A stretch of 64,000 bases of DNA from Bombyx mori (Eukaryota > Arthropoda > Insecta > Lepidoptera > Bombycidae), in contig NC_085112.1 in NCBI RefSeq assembly GCF_030269925.1, positions 10,293,501-10,357,500 of the forward strand, in the 5' to 3' direction. The notes beneath the pieces were generated by a model. That model searched no databases. It was not told the DNA's origin and saw nothing but the letters and a program-made list of their open reading frames with translations. Both the position numbers and the translations under genes were made by a program. Positions 45,101-55,213 of the stretch are shown here, in pieces; position 1 is the first letter of the stretch, and every line of letters starts with the position of its first letter.

Positions 45101-48100
45101 AAATCCGGAAGCCGGCAACGATATTGTTGTTGTTTTTAAATTCACCAATAAGCAGGCAAAGAGCGTAGCCTATATATACAGCCTAGTCTGTCGAAGTCAT
45201 ATATTTTTTATGTCAATAAAAAGCCGGTGTATCTCTTTTTATTGCTTTTTGGGAGTTTTGACGTCAACTCGACGAATACCACATTGACTGAGCATGAGCT
45301 TACGCAGACCTTTTATACACAATATTACAAATACAAATTACACAATAAACTATTAAAAAAACATTAAAATAAAAATTCAAGTGACGCTTCACTCGGGTTG
45401 CTGCCAAAACTCTCTGATCATATATAATAAGAATAGAGTAATGGTAGGCCATTGATATTTTTGCTAATGGAATCATTAATATCTAAAAATATTAAATAAT
45501 TCATAGTTTTAAGTAATAATTATTATTACAATAAATATTGAATTAAACAAAAATAAACAAAGAAACCTGTGAATTATAAGCATTAGCTAATTTTTTTTAA
45601 TTTGTTGTTCAAGTCACAAACAACTCTTTCGTTTGACAGCATATAGGTTTGCTATAAGGCTGTATGGGCTAAGAAGCCCTTTGCCTATTGGTGAATTTAA
45701 AAACTATGACATGGATAGTTTTGGGATGTTATCAATTAAATAATTTATTTTTTTGGAAAACAATGCCAGGTTGAAGGAAATGTTGATACATAAACTAAAC
45801 AACGTGAAAAAATAAGGCATAGTTTTTCAAGTAGAAATAGGTTTAACATAAAGTTGGCCCACTTTTGGACACTGTCCTTTGGCACTATGGGGGACTCATC
45901 ATTATATTACATAAAAAAAGACTAATTAAATTTCTTTAATTCCAGATTAGAAAAATAGATTATTATTTTAAATCTCCAAGGAAATATATTGATTAAATCA
46001 TTTTGATTATTAACTTTTACCAAAAGTGCCAAAATTATAATTAACAAATAATGGATGAATTGAATTTCTTGAATTATTAATTAAACAGAAAATTATTAAT
46101 TTTTAGAATTAATTAATTTTATTGAGCAATATTGATAAGACTAAATTTTTTTTTTCACTTTTAAAATTTTGCCGCCCTGGGAATTTGTCCCGACTGCCCT
46201 TAGAAAATCCACTACTGTATATATTTAAGAGAGAAAAGAGAAGAACACTAGAAATGCCGAGTCGAACGCCGGTTGTACTCAATTTGTCATTGCATGCGCT
46301 ATCCGTTAAAATGCAATGCCATGCAATAAATAACCCTCACCTTTAGCTTTAATTTACTACAATTACAAAATTTAAATGCAACATAACAGTTTAGATTTTA
46401 GCTCGTTATAATTATTAAGAATAAATAAAACAATTACAAAATAAAATTAGGATTATTTGAATAGATATAAAAATAGAGCGTGAAAAAAAAATCTAGACAA
46501 TTTAATTATGTAGGTACATACACTAAGTTGATAATTTTATATATTCAATAGCAAATAGAATAAATTTAAAACGAGAATGAGCTTCTAATTAATGTAAAAT
46601 AATATTTATGACAATAACTGTTTAATAAAATTAAAGATTACCACCATACCTTCACAGTCAAAGATTTCTTAGGATCATGTTCGTAATTTTTTACATTTGA
46701 ATCCCAACTCTTTCCAGTCATCGTTAGGGTATATTTTGTATTCATTCTTGATACTTCGGAAGGTCCCTGACGTGTCATGTAACCGGCCGTGAAAACCTTA
46801 GGGTGCTTACACAACATCTTTCGAAACCATTCGAAACGACTTAAATAGTAGTACATATACATTGGGGGTATTATTAAAAAATGATAAAATTTCGGTACAG
46901 TACAAAAACTACGAAATCTTATCGGTTTCTGTTCGTACTTGTCCGATACATATCTTTGGGACATTTCGATTAAATCTTCGTCTGGTCCTGGATACGGGAA
47001 CCAGACTTCTCCGCTGTGACGATGAAAGAAAGATCTGGAACATAATAGAAAAATACTATAAATACTTTGTGATACTTATGTGTATGGGTATACCATGCAA
47101 TACCAGATCGTTCACTAAAACTCTTAAATGGAAAATGTTAAACAATCTTACAAAATATCGTAGCAAAATCCAGAGGTCAAGGCTTACATTGTATAGCCTA
47201 TTCTTCGAAGTCCTCAATAAATATCGTTTCATCTTACAATCGTAGTATTATGCAAATATGATGCGAGTCGGAATATTTCTATATAAACATACCTACCTTT
47301 TTAATTCTATAGGCTCGTGCACAAGCGGTTCAGGAAATGTTTCTTTTTTCAGATTTAAATATTTTGGTAGATCTTGTAAAACGCAAACCAGAGATTCCCA
47401 TGTACCCGAATGAACTAAACAATGTTGACCAATTGGCGCGTAACTTCTTCTTGGTATATCGAATCTGAAGTAGCAGTCGACGACGTCAGGAATATCTGTG
47501 GATATAACTTGAGGTTTTCGTGTAGTCTGATTACTAAAAAAAAAATTTTTTTGTTTCCTTTGGTATTATAGTGTTTCCATAAGACGTTCAATTTGAATAG
47601 TCGCATTTGTGACTCGAAAAATGCAAGATTTAATTTTGAAAAGTCTCTCAAATTTTAATCTGGCCACTGCTTCTTAGTTTTTCGAAAATAAGCCAACCAT
47701 AACGGTAAACGGATTGCACTTTCAAAGATGATTAACGATTATATAGCCGAAAATAGAAGATATTGATGTGAACGATGTTCATTTTCAACAACAAGATGTG
47801 GTAGGACCGGTAAAACTACCCTGCCTGTTTCTGCCGTGAAGCAGTAATGCATTTCGGTTTGAAGAGTAGGGAAGCCGTTCAAGGGCGGATCCAGGGGGGG
47901 GGTCATGGGGGTCATGACCCCCCCCTGAGCTGGTTCCAGGACCTAGGTGGACCACATATTGAACATAATGATTTTAGGACACAATATATTGTTGCTCCTT
48001 AATTAATTTAATATATTAAAATAACTTTGTATGATGGCAATTGTTTGGGAATGAACGCATCGAAAATTTTTAATTTTACCGCGCCACACTCGCGCGCGCT

Positions 48101-51100
48101 TGTCGACTACGTAACGTCTAGCTAGGCCTAACCTCAAATTGAATCCTAACCTCAATCGGAATCGGAACGACTAAACTTCAACATATCATAACATAGTTCT
48201 AAGTTAAAAAACTAAAATTTATTTCTAGCTTTAATGTGTTATAATTGTACCTTTATGAGTATTCTTAAAAATTGTTACTGTAAATTCATTAATTACAAGA
48301 AATGGCAAGTAATCAGTTTCTCATTATCCCAGTGTGTGTGTTTTAACTTAAATGTTATTGTTGTTAATGCTCATAAAGTACCTCATAGGTAGATATGTAG
48401 GTACCTACTTACTGACTGGTCGGCTTGTCCTTATTCCTAAGGAAGGCCGGCCACGTGACGAGCCAAGCGGGTACCGCCCAATCGTCGTGCTGGACGAGGC
48501 TGGTAAGCTCCTCGAGCGCATCGTCGCCAGTCGCCTCGTCCAGCACCTCGAAAGCGTTGGGCCTGACCTGGCTCCTAACCAATATGGTTTCCGGAGAGGT
48601 CGCTCCACCATGGACGCGGTCTTGCGCGTCCGCCACCTCTCCGATCGTGCGTGCTCCGAGGGGGGCGTGTTATTGGCTGTGTCGATTGATATCGCCAACG
48701 CCTTCAACACGATCCCTTGGAGCACGATCGTGGAATCGCTCCGGTTTCACCGCGTCCCCCCTAGTCTCCGCACCCTGATAGAGGATTACCTCTCAGGGCG
48801 AAATGTGGTCTTCCCCGAGAGGAGGGGGTGGGGACGGAAAGCGGTGTCGTGCGGGGTCCCGCAGGGGTCGGTACTTGGACCACTCCTGTGGGACATCGGT
48901 TTCGACTGGGTATTGCGCGGTGCTAGCCTGCGTGGCGTCGACGTAGTGTGCTATGTCGACGACACGCTGGTGACGGCCCGCGGAGCTGACTACAGAGCCG
49001 CAGCGATCCTTGCGACGGCGGCGGTCTCCACCGTCGTTAGTCGCATTCGGAGATTAGGTCTTGAGGTGGCCCTCCGCAAGTCCGAAGCGGTGTGCTTTCA
49101 CCCAGTCCGGAGGGGACCTCCTCCGGGAGCGAATCTCATAGTCGGCGGAGTATCGATCGCTGTCCAGCCGAAGCTCAAATATTTGGGCCTTGTGCTGGAC
49201 AGTCGATGGCGCTTCGACCACCACTTTGGTGAGTTAGTCCCGAAGCTGCTGGGGATGGCGGGTGCACTAGCCCGTCTTCTCCCCAACGTCGGTGGTTGCA
49301 GCGCCGGCGTCCGGCGTCTGTACCTGGGGGTCGTGCGCAGTATGGCTTTGTACGGCGCTCCCGTGTGGTCGCCCGCACTCTCTGCGCGCAATGCAGCTTT
49401 ACTGCTACGAGCGCAGCAGGTGCTCGCGGTGAGGGTCATCAGGGGGTACCGTACGATCTCCCGGGAGGTCGCCTGCGCCCTCGCCGGTTCCCTTCCTTGG
49501 GATCTCGAGGCCGAGGTAGCAGCTGCGGTATACCGGCGCAGAACACAGTCCCTGAGTCGGGGACGGACGCCCGGCCCTTCGGCTGTCGGTCGGTGGAGGC
49601 GTGCTGCGCGTCATCTGGCGTACGCCAAGTGGAGGGAGCGGTTGCTGGAGGAGCTTGGCCAAACTTCACTCACTCGCCGACGCACCCTCGAGGCCCTGGT
49701 GCCCGTGCTGGAGGCATGGTTAGATAGACGACACGGCGTGCTCTCCTTCCACCTAACGCAGGTCCTCTCGGGGCATGGTTGCTTCGAGAGGTACCTGTGG
49801 AAGGTTTGCAGGAGAGAGCCACATCCGGGTTGCCACCAGTGTGGGCATCCGGATGATGACGCTCAGCACACACTCGAAGGGTGCCCGCGTTGGGAGCGCT
49901 CGCGGCGAGACCTCATCACGGTGCTGGGGAGAGACCTCTCCTTGCGGGCTGTCATCGCCCGCATGCTAGAGGACCAGAATTCTTGGGAGGCCATGACCAG
50001 GTTTTGCGACCTGGTCATGGCGTTCCGTGAGGCTGAGGAGCGCGAAAGGGAGTGGGATCCCTCTTCGGCTTCTCAGCGAAGAAGGCGGAATGGACGGCAC
50101 GGGCGCGAAGCTCCCGTTCATCTCCCGTAGGGGCTGTCGGGTGCCGGGTGCGGGGGTGCCCGGTACTCGGCTGTTGGTCCGGTGGTGAGGCGGCGCAAGG
50201 TGGCTCCTGTGCACCGCTCACGGTGTGTCCGAGACGACGTCTTGCGGGATTTTCCCGGGAATGGAGTGCCGTCCTATTAACAGGATGGGTACCGGCGACG
50301 GCGAGCCTTCGGCGCGCACTGTGCGGTACCGTGGGTTTCGTGGAGTCGGAATGGTGGGGCTCGATGGGGTTTAGTCGGTAGTCGGTTTTGCGGGGTAGCT
50401 CTTGGTGGCTGACGCCGTGCAGTGCCTCGTGCGCCTTTCTCAAGGCGTAGTCTCCCGGCAGGAATTGGGAGAAGAGGAGGACCCCTGTCTTCTTCTTCTC
50501 CCTGTTCTTCTGTGGAGGCGCCGGAGTCCGACATAACCCGGTCTCTTACCCCCCTCGACCGGGTATCCGTAAATGGATTCCCCAGCGTTAAAAAAAAAAG
50601 GTACCTACTTACTGAAAGAGTCCTGCGTGACTTATGTACCTACTTATATATATTTTTTGGATGAGAGAGATTGAAGAGCATAAGGTTTCTAACCCAACCT
50701 AATAAAATCTTAGATAAATTCACACAATGAAATCAAGTGTATCGTCGTGACCACATTGATTTTAATGCTTTTAAAAATAAAAGCTTTTAAATATGTACAA
50801 GTTATTATGTGTTAAGTTTTTCAAGTGTACAATAAAGAATAAATATTTTTAAGTACAGTACTTACGTCCATTAATAAAAAACCTACTTTTTACTTGTATC
50901 TATTGTTATCAAAATTAAATTATAAGTTCTTGACTTGACTATGACTATGTGACCCCCTCCTGGCACCAAAGCTGGATCCGCCCTTGAAGCCGTTGTACTG
51001 TAAAAACTGAAATCTTAGAACTCAAATCTCAAGGTAAATCGCGGCATCTACGTTGTAGACTCCGGTAACCACTTCAACTAGGCTATCCGTGGGCTCGTCT

Positions 51101-54100
51101 ACCCATCTAGTTACAACGACTGCCCCACCCTCCAAACCGAAACGCATTACTGCTTCACGGCAAAAATAAAAAGTTGATATAAAATAAATAAAAGGTGTGA
51201 AAAGTTTCTTAAGTGTGTGCCTTCTCGAAGAGGCGACAGAATCAGAACCACGCAAATTTGTAAATTTTCATGTTTTATCTTTATTACACCGTGTTATTTA
51301 CATCGTTGAAGTCGCTCGTGAACTAATTTTGAAATACTAGCTGACCCGGCAGACTTCGTAGTGCCTCAATCGATAAATAAAATACATAAACTTTTGCGTA
51401 AAATAAACTTAAAACAAACAAAAGGAAGCCGTCCGACGGGGAGGACATCAAAGGGAAAACAAAATATAATTTTTATTTAATTCCGAGCATTTTTTTTTTA
51501 TTGCTTAGATGGATGGACGAGCTCACAGCCCACCTGGTGTTAAGTGGTTACTGGAGCCCATAGACATCTACAACGTAAATGCGCCACCCACCTCGAGATA
51601 TAAGTTGTAAGATCTCAGTATAGTTACAACTGCGTTTTTTTTAGATTGAGAGGCTTTTTTTCCTACCTATGCTGATGGCCTTGAGAGGCCATTTCAGCGC
51701 AACTTTAACAAGCGGGTATAATAATTCAATGAAATATACCTTTGAATTGATTTTGTAAGAACATGAGTCCTGCTGCAGAAGGTATAGAGGCCAGACCACA
51801 GGATGGTACAATTAGCACATTCCCCTCTTCAGCAGCATTGTGATTATTACGAAATGCGTTAAAGATTTGCTGCAATTAATTGTTTACATGTATTTACACT
51901 TTTATTTACATGTTATCTAAATCTTTGTTAAAGTAAGGTACTGTATTTAATATGTTTCTTTCCAAATTTACATATAAGATTATTTTTTTATTGCTAGATG
52001 GGTGGACGAGCTCACAGCCCACCTGGTGTTAAGTGGTTACTGGAACCCATAGACATCTACGACGTAAATGCGCTAGTCACCTTGAGATATAAGTTCTAAG
52101 GTCTCAGTATAGTTACAACAGCTGCCCCACCCTTCAAACCGAAACGCATTTGCTTCACGGCAGAAATAGGCAGGGTGGTGGTACCTACCCGCGCGGGCTC
52201 ACAAGAGGTCCTACCACCAGTAAAAATGTATTACCAGTTTATTTTGATGTCTGCATGTATGTACATGGTAAGAAATCTTTAACTGCTTTCCTGTATTATT
52301 TTTTTGAAGTGAAACTTCTTTAGAATCGTTGTGATTTCAAACTCGATGAAACGAAATGAAACGAAACGAAAAAATAAGTGTGCCGCGCTTGACTTGCCGA
52401 CGCGGTTCCGAACGGCGCCGACAAATCACGAAGCGCTCCAGACGGTCTCGCGTCCCCGACTACTGACTAGTTCAGTCAGTGATTCAGTGTATTTTTGACG
52501 TCCGTGCACGCTGGCACGTCCGTGGCTCTCGGAACGCCCTGAGATACTTTTATTTCTATTTAGTTTGTTATCAACAGATGTCGCTGCACGTAAATTCAAC
52601 AATTCCTGAATCGCGGTAACGAGATGTTACACAATTGATAGACGTTCTCATATTTCTCTTGCATTAATCATACCTACCTGGCGTAGGGATACCGTGATCG
52701 TGCAGGCAGTTCCCAGGGTGAGGCTGCTCCATTGTACTGCGGAGTGGTTGACCCTTGCAAATCTTGAAATTATTCTTATTTTATATAAATTTCACTTCGA
52801 CACATTTTTATGTATTACAAGAAGTAATTCAACATACTGGTATTTCGGCTGATATATCAACGTAGTGAGTCCTTGTCTCGATGCAGCTCTTAATGACAGC
52901 TTCACCCAATATACTATGAGGACCAGTGCAATTTATCAAAATTTTCGTTCTACCTGTGGCGTTCCTTAATTCAGTTTGATTGTTGATGTCACATTTTATG
53001 ACGACTATGCTGGACGTTCTGATTTCTGTAAATTAGATACTTATTCTTTAACCTTAACAAACGAGTTATAACTCCCTAAAATCAGTCAACAAAACAGCGT
53101 TAGGGAGTTGAACAACTGAGTCATCAGTACTTCAACTTCCTTTTGTACTCAAAAAACATCATGAAGTGAGCTTTATTTGGATAATTTGTACGGCGTTGGA
53201 ACAGTTTACCGCTAGGGGCGCTGTTCCTACTCCATACAAAGGGGAATGCCCACTCTCCAGTGTGCTAGGCCCAAGGTGGACATCAAATATTACTATAAAA
53301 ATGTACTGATTCAAATTCTTAAATGTATTAGATATCTAAAAAATATATTGAAATTGACGCCACTATTATAAAAAATATAATAAAAATAAAAACTCGTTTT
53401 GAGGTTAATTTTCTATATAAATAAGTGTCGGATTGTGACATACTTCAAGAACTTTTCTTTTCTTAATGTTTAAGATGTTCCTAATGTATTTTTATTCAAT
53501 AGGGTATAAAAAACACACTTAATTCTTTAAATATCTATATTTTCTTCATTTTCATACAGAATTAGTATCATCTAAAAATAGCAAAGGAGAGCATATTATA
53601 CACGGTTTTAAATCTCGGTCAGGGTAAAACCACAATTCACACAATGTTTTTTAGTCGTAGTATGAACGTTATTGATAAAAGTAAAATAAATCGAAGAAAA
53701 ATCAAAACACATCCATTTTGTACGCAAGCACAACACCACAAGCAGCAAGCGAAGTGTCAGTCAGTCAGATTAAATTCAGTGTTGTCAGTATAAAGAAAAA
53801 TAATTACATGAAATTCATATATCGATTATTTTTTTAAATAACCGATAATTGATTTATATCTTAATCTTTCTTTTACGAGTACACATTATTTTTTATGTTT
53901 TTGTTTTAGTTGTACATATTTAAATAACAATACTAGTAAACTTTTTTTATTGCTTAGATGGGTGGGTGGACGAGCTCACAGCCACCCTGGTGTTGCTAAG
54001 TGGTTACTCGAGCCCACATACATCTACAACGTAAATGCGCCACCCACCTTGAGATATAAGTTCTAAGGTCTCAAGTATAGTTACAAGTTAAAGTCCAATG

Positions 54101-55213
54101 GGTATGTCTTCGATGTTATTTTATCTGCATAAAATCCATTAAAATCGATTGATTAATGATAATACTTAAAATTATTTATTTATATGTTTTATTTATATAC
54201 TCAAAATATTTACTTCATAAGTAAAAGGTTTTGAAGCTGGCAATATTTTTCCCGCAAAAATAAAAATCCTTGTTTTTCAATAGAGTTACTTTTTTTAAAC
54301 TACTTATTGTAAACTGTAGTGGCGCTTATTTGCAAGAAAGTAAATGCATATTTATTTGTGACAAAATTAATGCACTAAGTATTTTTTCTATAATCTATTG
54401 TCCGCTTTGGGCCTAAAATGGGCATTCCCCTTTGAGTTAACTTTTACACGATCGAGTAATTAAAAAACTAGTACAAGCAAACGGACATTCAGATCGGATC
54501 GCCGGATCATCTCAGTCGGTCGTGATTCGATCTCAAGCTAAGCCCGTGAGCTGACCTACACGTTTGCCCGAAGCTGACATAAAAAACTAAAGCATACGTC
54601 CATAGAGAAAAAAAAACTTAACATCACGCTGTGTCACTAAGGACACGTTCGAATACGTGAACTGTTCAGTATTCCTATCCCCCCTGAACCTCTGGCTGTT
54701 TGTCCATAATTCGAGAAACATTCACATTATTTCAACCGCATCCTGTTACAAGCGCACCCAGTATACTCTAAACGTGGTTATTATTATTTCTACGGCGAGT
54801 CGTTGGTTCAAGATTTAAAAATACGCTTGATGTACCTAAGTAAATCGGACCAACTCGTTGGTCCGATCAGATCCGCACCGCTTTGGACAGTGCAGTGTAC
54901 AGCGCGCTGCATGACGCCGTGGACAGGGGAAAGTGGAAAAAGATCCTAAAATTGAAGCTCATGGGTGATGGTGGTCACGACCCTCAGACATGAGGAACGC
55001 GACTCGAGGAGGACCTAAGTAAATCAATGAAATGTACTTACTTAACTCAGAAAGCTCTTTAAGTAAAATGTTAAGTTTTTTTTCAGATCGTCCGGCAATA
55101 CCCCACTTCACGTTATGATATTCTGGTTCCTTAGTTAATTCTCTTAAAAAATTTACCGTTGATTTTCCTGTGAATCCAGTAGCACCTAACACAAGTAAAT
55201 CTAATTTTTCCAT
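42184..55213 (-). CDS. SCCPDH: Saccharopine dehydrogenase-like oxidoreductase, seven exons
   Basis: Coding exons in transcript order: 55213-55042, 53025-52838, 51869-51740, 47495-47297, 47013-46650, 42761-42670 and 42280-42184. All junctions have GT/AG sites and compatible phases; the sum is 1242 nt, or 413 codons. Exon 1 begins MEKLDLLVLGATGFTG, a Rossmann nucleotide-binding GxxGxxG. Exon 2 carries INCTGPHSILGEAVIKSC and HYVDISAE, exon 3 PSCGLASIPSAAG, exon 4 SGTWESLV, exon 5 WFPYPGPDED and a hydrophobic FLIIPPMYMYY segment, exon 6 SGTDPGYYTTAM, and exon 7 GGVLMPAAAF with a stop at 42184-42186. This order fits the SCCPDH family (about 430 residues). Family members are membrane or lipid-droplet associated and their reaction is not established, so the lysine-pathway name should not be taken literally. 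Confidence 0.9.
42979..43093. mobile_element. MITE-like element with GCGCCCCT and GCACTAAGCACAC ends
   Basis: It contains 'ggaacagcgcccctggcgg', 'actccatacaaaattaagtt', 'cgctatcgagaacgtt' and ends 'aaactcgcactaagcacac'. The same parts occur inverted at 56446-56536 and split at about 53190-54480. A 13-bp inverted repeat (atggagttggaac at 42980, mirrored at 43022) gives it a hairpin. The class is unknown. A LINE inserted at its right edge. Confidence 0.5.
43094..43970 (-). mobile_element. LINE-B, 5'-truncated, best preserved copy
   Basis: A minus-strand non-LTR element truncated inside the late RT domain. The frame from 43970 down to 43298 is open and reads PITLFGQPIPWASKVKYLGV, RDRAAFILGRLYPM, KTCIRPVMTYASVVF and GAPWFLRNVDLHDDL to a basic end (RRTRRLRRRARRAN). 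A 3' UTR and a T-run tail follow at 43094. An 8-bp target duplication, aagcacac, is at 43086-43093 and 43971-43978. It is related to, but distinct from, the family of copies 1 and 2. It lies in intron 6 of the SCCPDH gene neighbourhood (between exons 5 and 6). Confidence 0.85.
44418..44860 (+). mobile_element. Full-length Bm1 SINE
   Basis: A tRNA-like head 'gaagtcgtcgtggcctaaaa' with A-box and B-box (ggtgttcgaatcccgc), then the complete Bm1 body and an A-tail at 44850-44860. It matches 19205-19649 over its whole length. It lies in the intron between SCCPDH exons 5 and 6, antisense to the gene. Confidence 0.88.
45132..45704. mobile_element. Non-autonomous DNA element with inverted termini
   Basis: The left end gtttttaaattcaccaata is mirrored by tattggtgaatttaaaaac at the right. 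The complementarity continues imperfectly inward (aggcaaag...agcc...tacagcc) for about 45 bp. The 573-bp element has no coding capacity. No target duplication could be fixed, so the superfamily is open. Confidence 0.6.
45705..46649. other. SCCPDH intron sequence, unannotated
   Basis: Very AT-rich, between the DNA element and the donor side of exon 5. Nothing was recognised. Confidence 0.35.
47799..47879 (+). mobile_element. Bm1 SINE, left half (split by the hAT element)
   Basis: 'gtggtaggaccggtaaaac', 'tttctgccgtgaagcagtaa' and 'ggtttgaagagtagg' in Bm1 order, broken exactly at the target duplication aagccgtt. The SINE continues at 50987-51109. Confidence 0.75.
48416..50130 (+). pseudogene. 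R1-clade ORF2 fragment: reverse transcriptase and C-terminal zinc motif
   Basis: An open frame of about 570 codons without its N-terminal endonuclease and first RT motifs. It shows GYRPIVVLDEAGKLLERI, QYGFRRGRSTMDAV, VSIDIANAFNTIPW, the GVPQGSVLGPLLW motif, the catalytic CYVDDTLV and LKYLGLVLD. Downstream is the R1-type C-x2-C-x8-H-x4-C motif (CHQCGHPDDDAQHTLEGC). The open frame suggests a fairly recent insertion, but it lacks a promoter and endonuclease and cannot act alone. Confidence 0.87.
48416..50599 (+). mobile_element. R1-clade LINE, 5'-truncated, nested in the hAT element
   Basis: 2184 bp starting inside the RT domain and ending with a short A-tail. A perfect 16-bp target duplication (ggtacctacttactga) is at 48400-48415 and 50600-50615. 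ORF2 remains open to 50130; the rest is 3' UTR. The target is not ribosomal DNA or a telomere repeat, unlike R1, TRAS or SART elements, so this lineage or copy integrated elsewhere. Confidence 0.88.
50987..51109 (+). mobile_element. Bm1 SINE, right half (split by the hAT element)
   Basis: It resumes at the duplicated aagccgtt and continues 'gtactgtaaaaactgaaatc', 'ctacgttgtagactccgg' and 'ccacttcaactaggctatcc'. It is the rest of the copy begun at 47799. Confidence 0.72.
51110..51168 (-). mobile_element. Bm1 fragment in opposite orientation
   Basis: 'gactgccccaccctccaaac' and 'gaaacgcattactgcttcac' read as reverse-strand Bm1 body, abutting the previous plus-strand copy. Only about 60 bp remain. 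Confidence 0.6.
51336..51490 (+). mobile_element. RTE-like 3' remnant, cut by a Bm1
   Basis: It starts 'actagctgacccggcagact' like 9844-10131 and stops after 'ttaattccgagcat', where the reverse-strand Bm1 at 51491 begins. Confidence 0.6.
51491..51632 (-). mobile_element. Bm1 SINE, 5'-truncated
   Basis: T-run, 'ggatggacgagctcacagcc' and 'atctacaacgtaaatgcgcc', ending 'tatagttacaac'. It is inserted into the RTE remnant. Confidence 0.78.
51656..51713 (-). mobile_element. LINE-B tail scrap
   Basis: T-run, then 'cctacctatgctgatggcc' and 'ggccatttcagcgcaac', the last 60 bp of the LINE-B 3' UTR. It sits 27 bp from SCCPDH exon 3. Confidence 0.65.
51981..52220 (-). mobile_element. Bm1 SINE, 5'-truncated, in SCCPDH intron 2
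   Basis: 'attgctagatgggtggacga', 'cacccttcaaaccgaaacgc' and 'aagaggtcctaccaccag', well preserved. It is in sense with the gene, since both are on the minus strand. Confidence 0.83.
52308..52342 (+). repeat. Terminus shared with the inverted-repeat element at 31908
   Basis: 'gaagtgaaacttctttagaa' and 'tcgttgtgatttcaaac' repeat the left end of 31908-32248. No matching right end was found before the U1-like sequence at 52670, so the copy is partial or its end is lost. Confidence 0.5.
52670..52758 (+). pseudogene. U1 snRNA pseudogene, 3'-truncated
   Basis: It begins ATACCTACCTGGCGTAGGGA and continues through 'accgtgatcgtgcaggcag', 'ttcccagggtgaggctgctc' and 'cattgtactgcggagtgg' to 'ttgacccttgc'. 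This is U1 snRNA from its 5' end through stem-loops I-III to about nt 90. The Sm site (AATTTTTG) and stem-loop IV are missing, so it cannot form a normal U1 snRNP. The 5' splice-site recognition sequence has one change (ACTTACCTG in functional U1, ACCTACCTG here). It lies in intron 2 of the SCCPDH gene on the opposite strand. Confidence 0.82.
53241..54430. mobile_element. DNA element inserted in a MITE
   Basis: The left end ggggaatgcccac...ggcccaaggtggaca is matched in reverse at the right end (tgtccgctttgggccta...gggcattcccc), giving imperfect inverted ends of about 35 bp. It interrupts a copy of the repeat seen at 42979-43093 and 56446-56536, between 'tccatacaaa' and 'tttgagttaactttt'. No protein is recognised. 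A reverse Bm1 (53942-54087) lies inside. It spans most of SCCPDH intron 1. Confidence 0.6.
53942..54087 (-). mobile_element. Bm1 SINE fragment nested in the DNA element
   Basis: 'attgcttagatgggtgggtg' and 'acctacatctacaacgtaaa'-like Bm1 distal sequence, ending 'aagtatagttacaag'. Confidence 0.7.
54890..55012 (+). mobile_element. RTE-type LINE C-terminus and 3' end
   Basis: It encodes ALHDAVDRGKWKKILKLK followed by 'gtggtcacgaccctcagaca', the usual RTE ending. Just upstream, tcggaccaac and gttggtccga (54844-54865) form a hairpin with a 2-nt loop. It ends about 30 bp from the SCCPDH exon 1 donor. Confidence 0.6.

Larger units (their letters stand above)
47880..50986. mobile_element. hAT-type DNA element containing a nested LINE
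   Basis: The terminal inverted repeats are perfect over 15 bp (CAAGGGCGGATCCAG, and its complement ending at 50986) and are flanked by an 8-bp target duplication, aagccgtt, at 47872-47879 and 50987-50994. An 8-bp duplication and CA(A/G)GG-type ends are hallmarks of the hAT superfamily. Without the nested LINE (48416-50599) the element is about 0.9 kb and shows no transposase, so it is non-autonomous. The left end holds a G-rich run with a short palindrome (ggggtcatgacccc). Confidence 0.85.

Noticed and set aside
46122..46346. 74-codon ORF in the SCCPDH intron
   Set aside because: No homology that I recognise, low-complexity start, AT-rich intron context.
47880..47930. G-rich run as a G-quadruplex or regulatory site
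   Set aside because: It lies within the terminus of the hAT element and is explained as transposon end sequence.
49098..50534. Many long antisense and alternate-frame ORFs
   Set aside because: High GC content of the R1-clade LINE produces open frames in all phases; only the RT frame shows conserved motifs.
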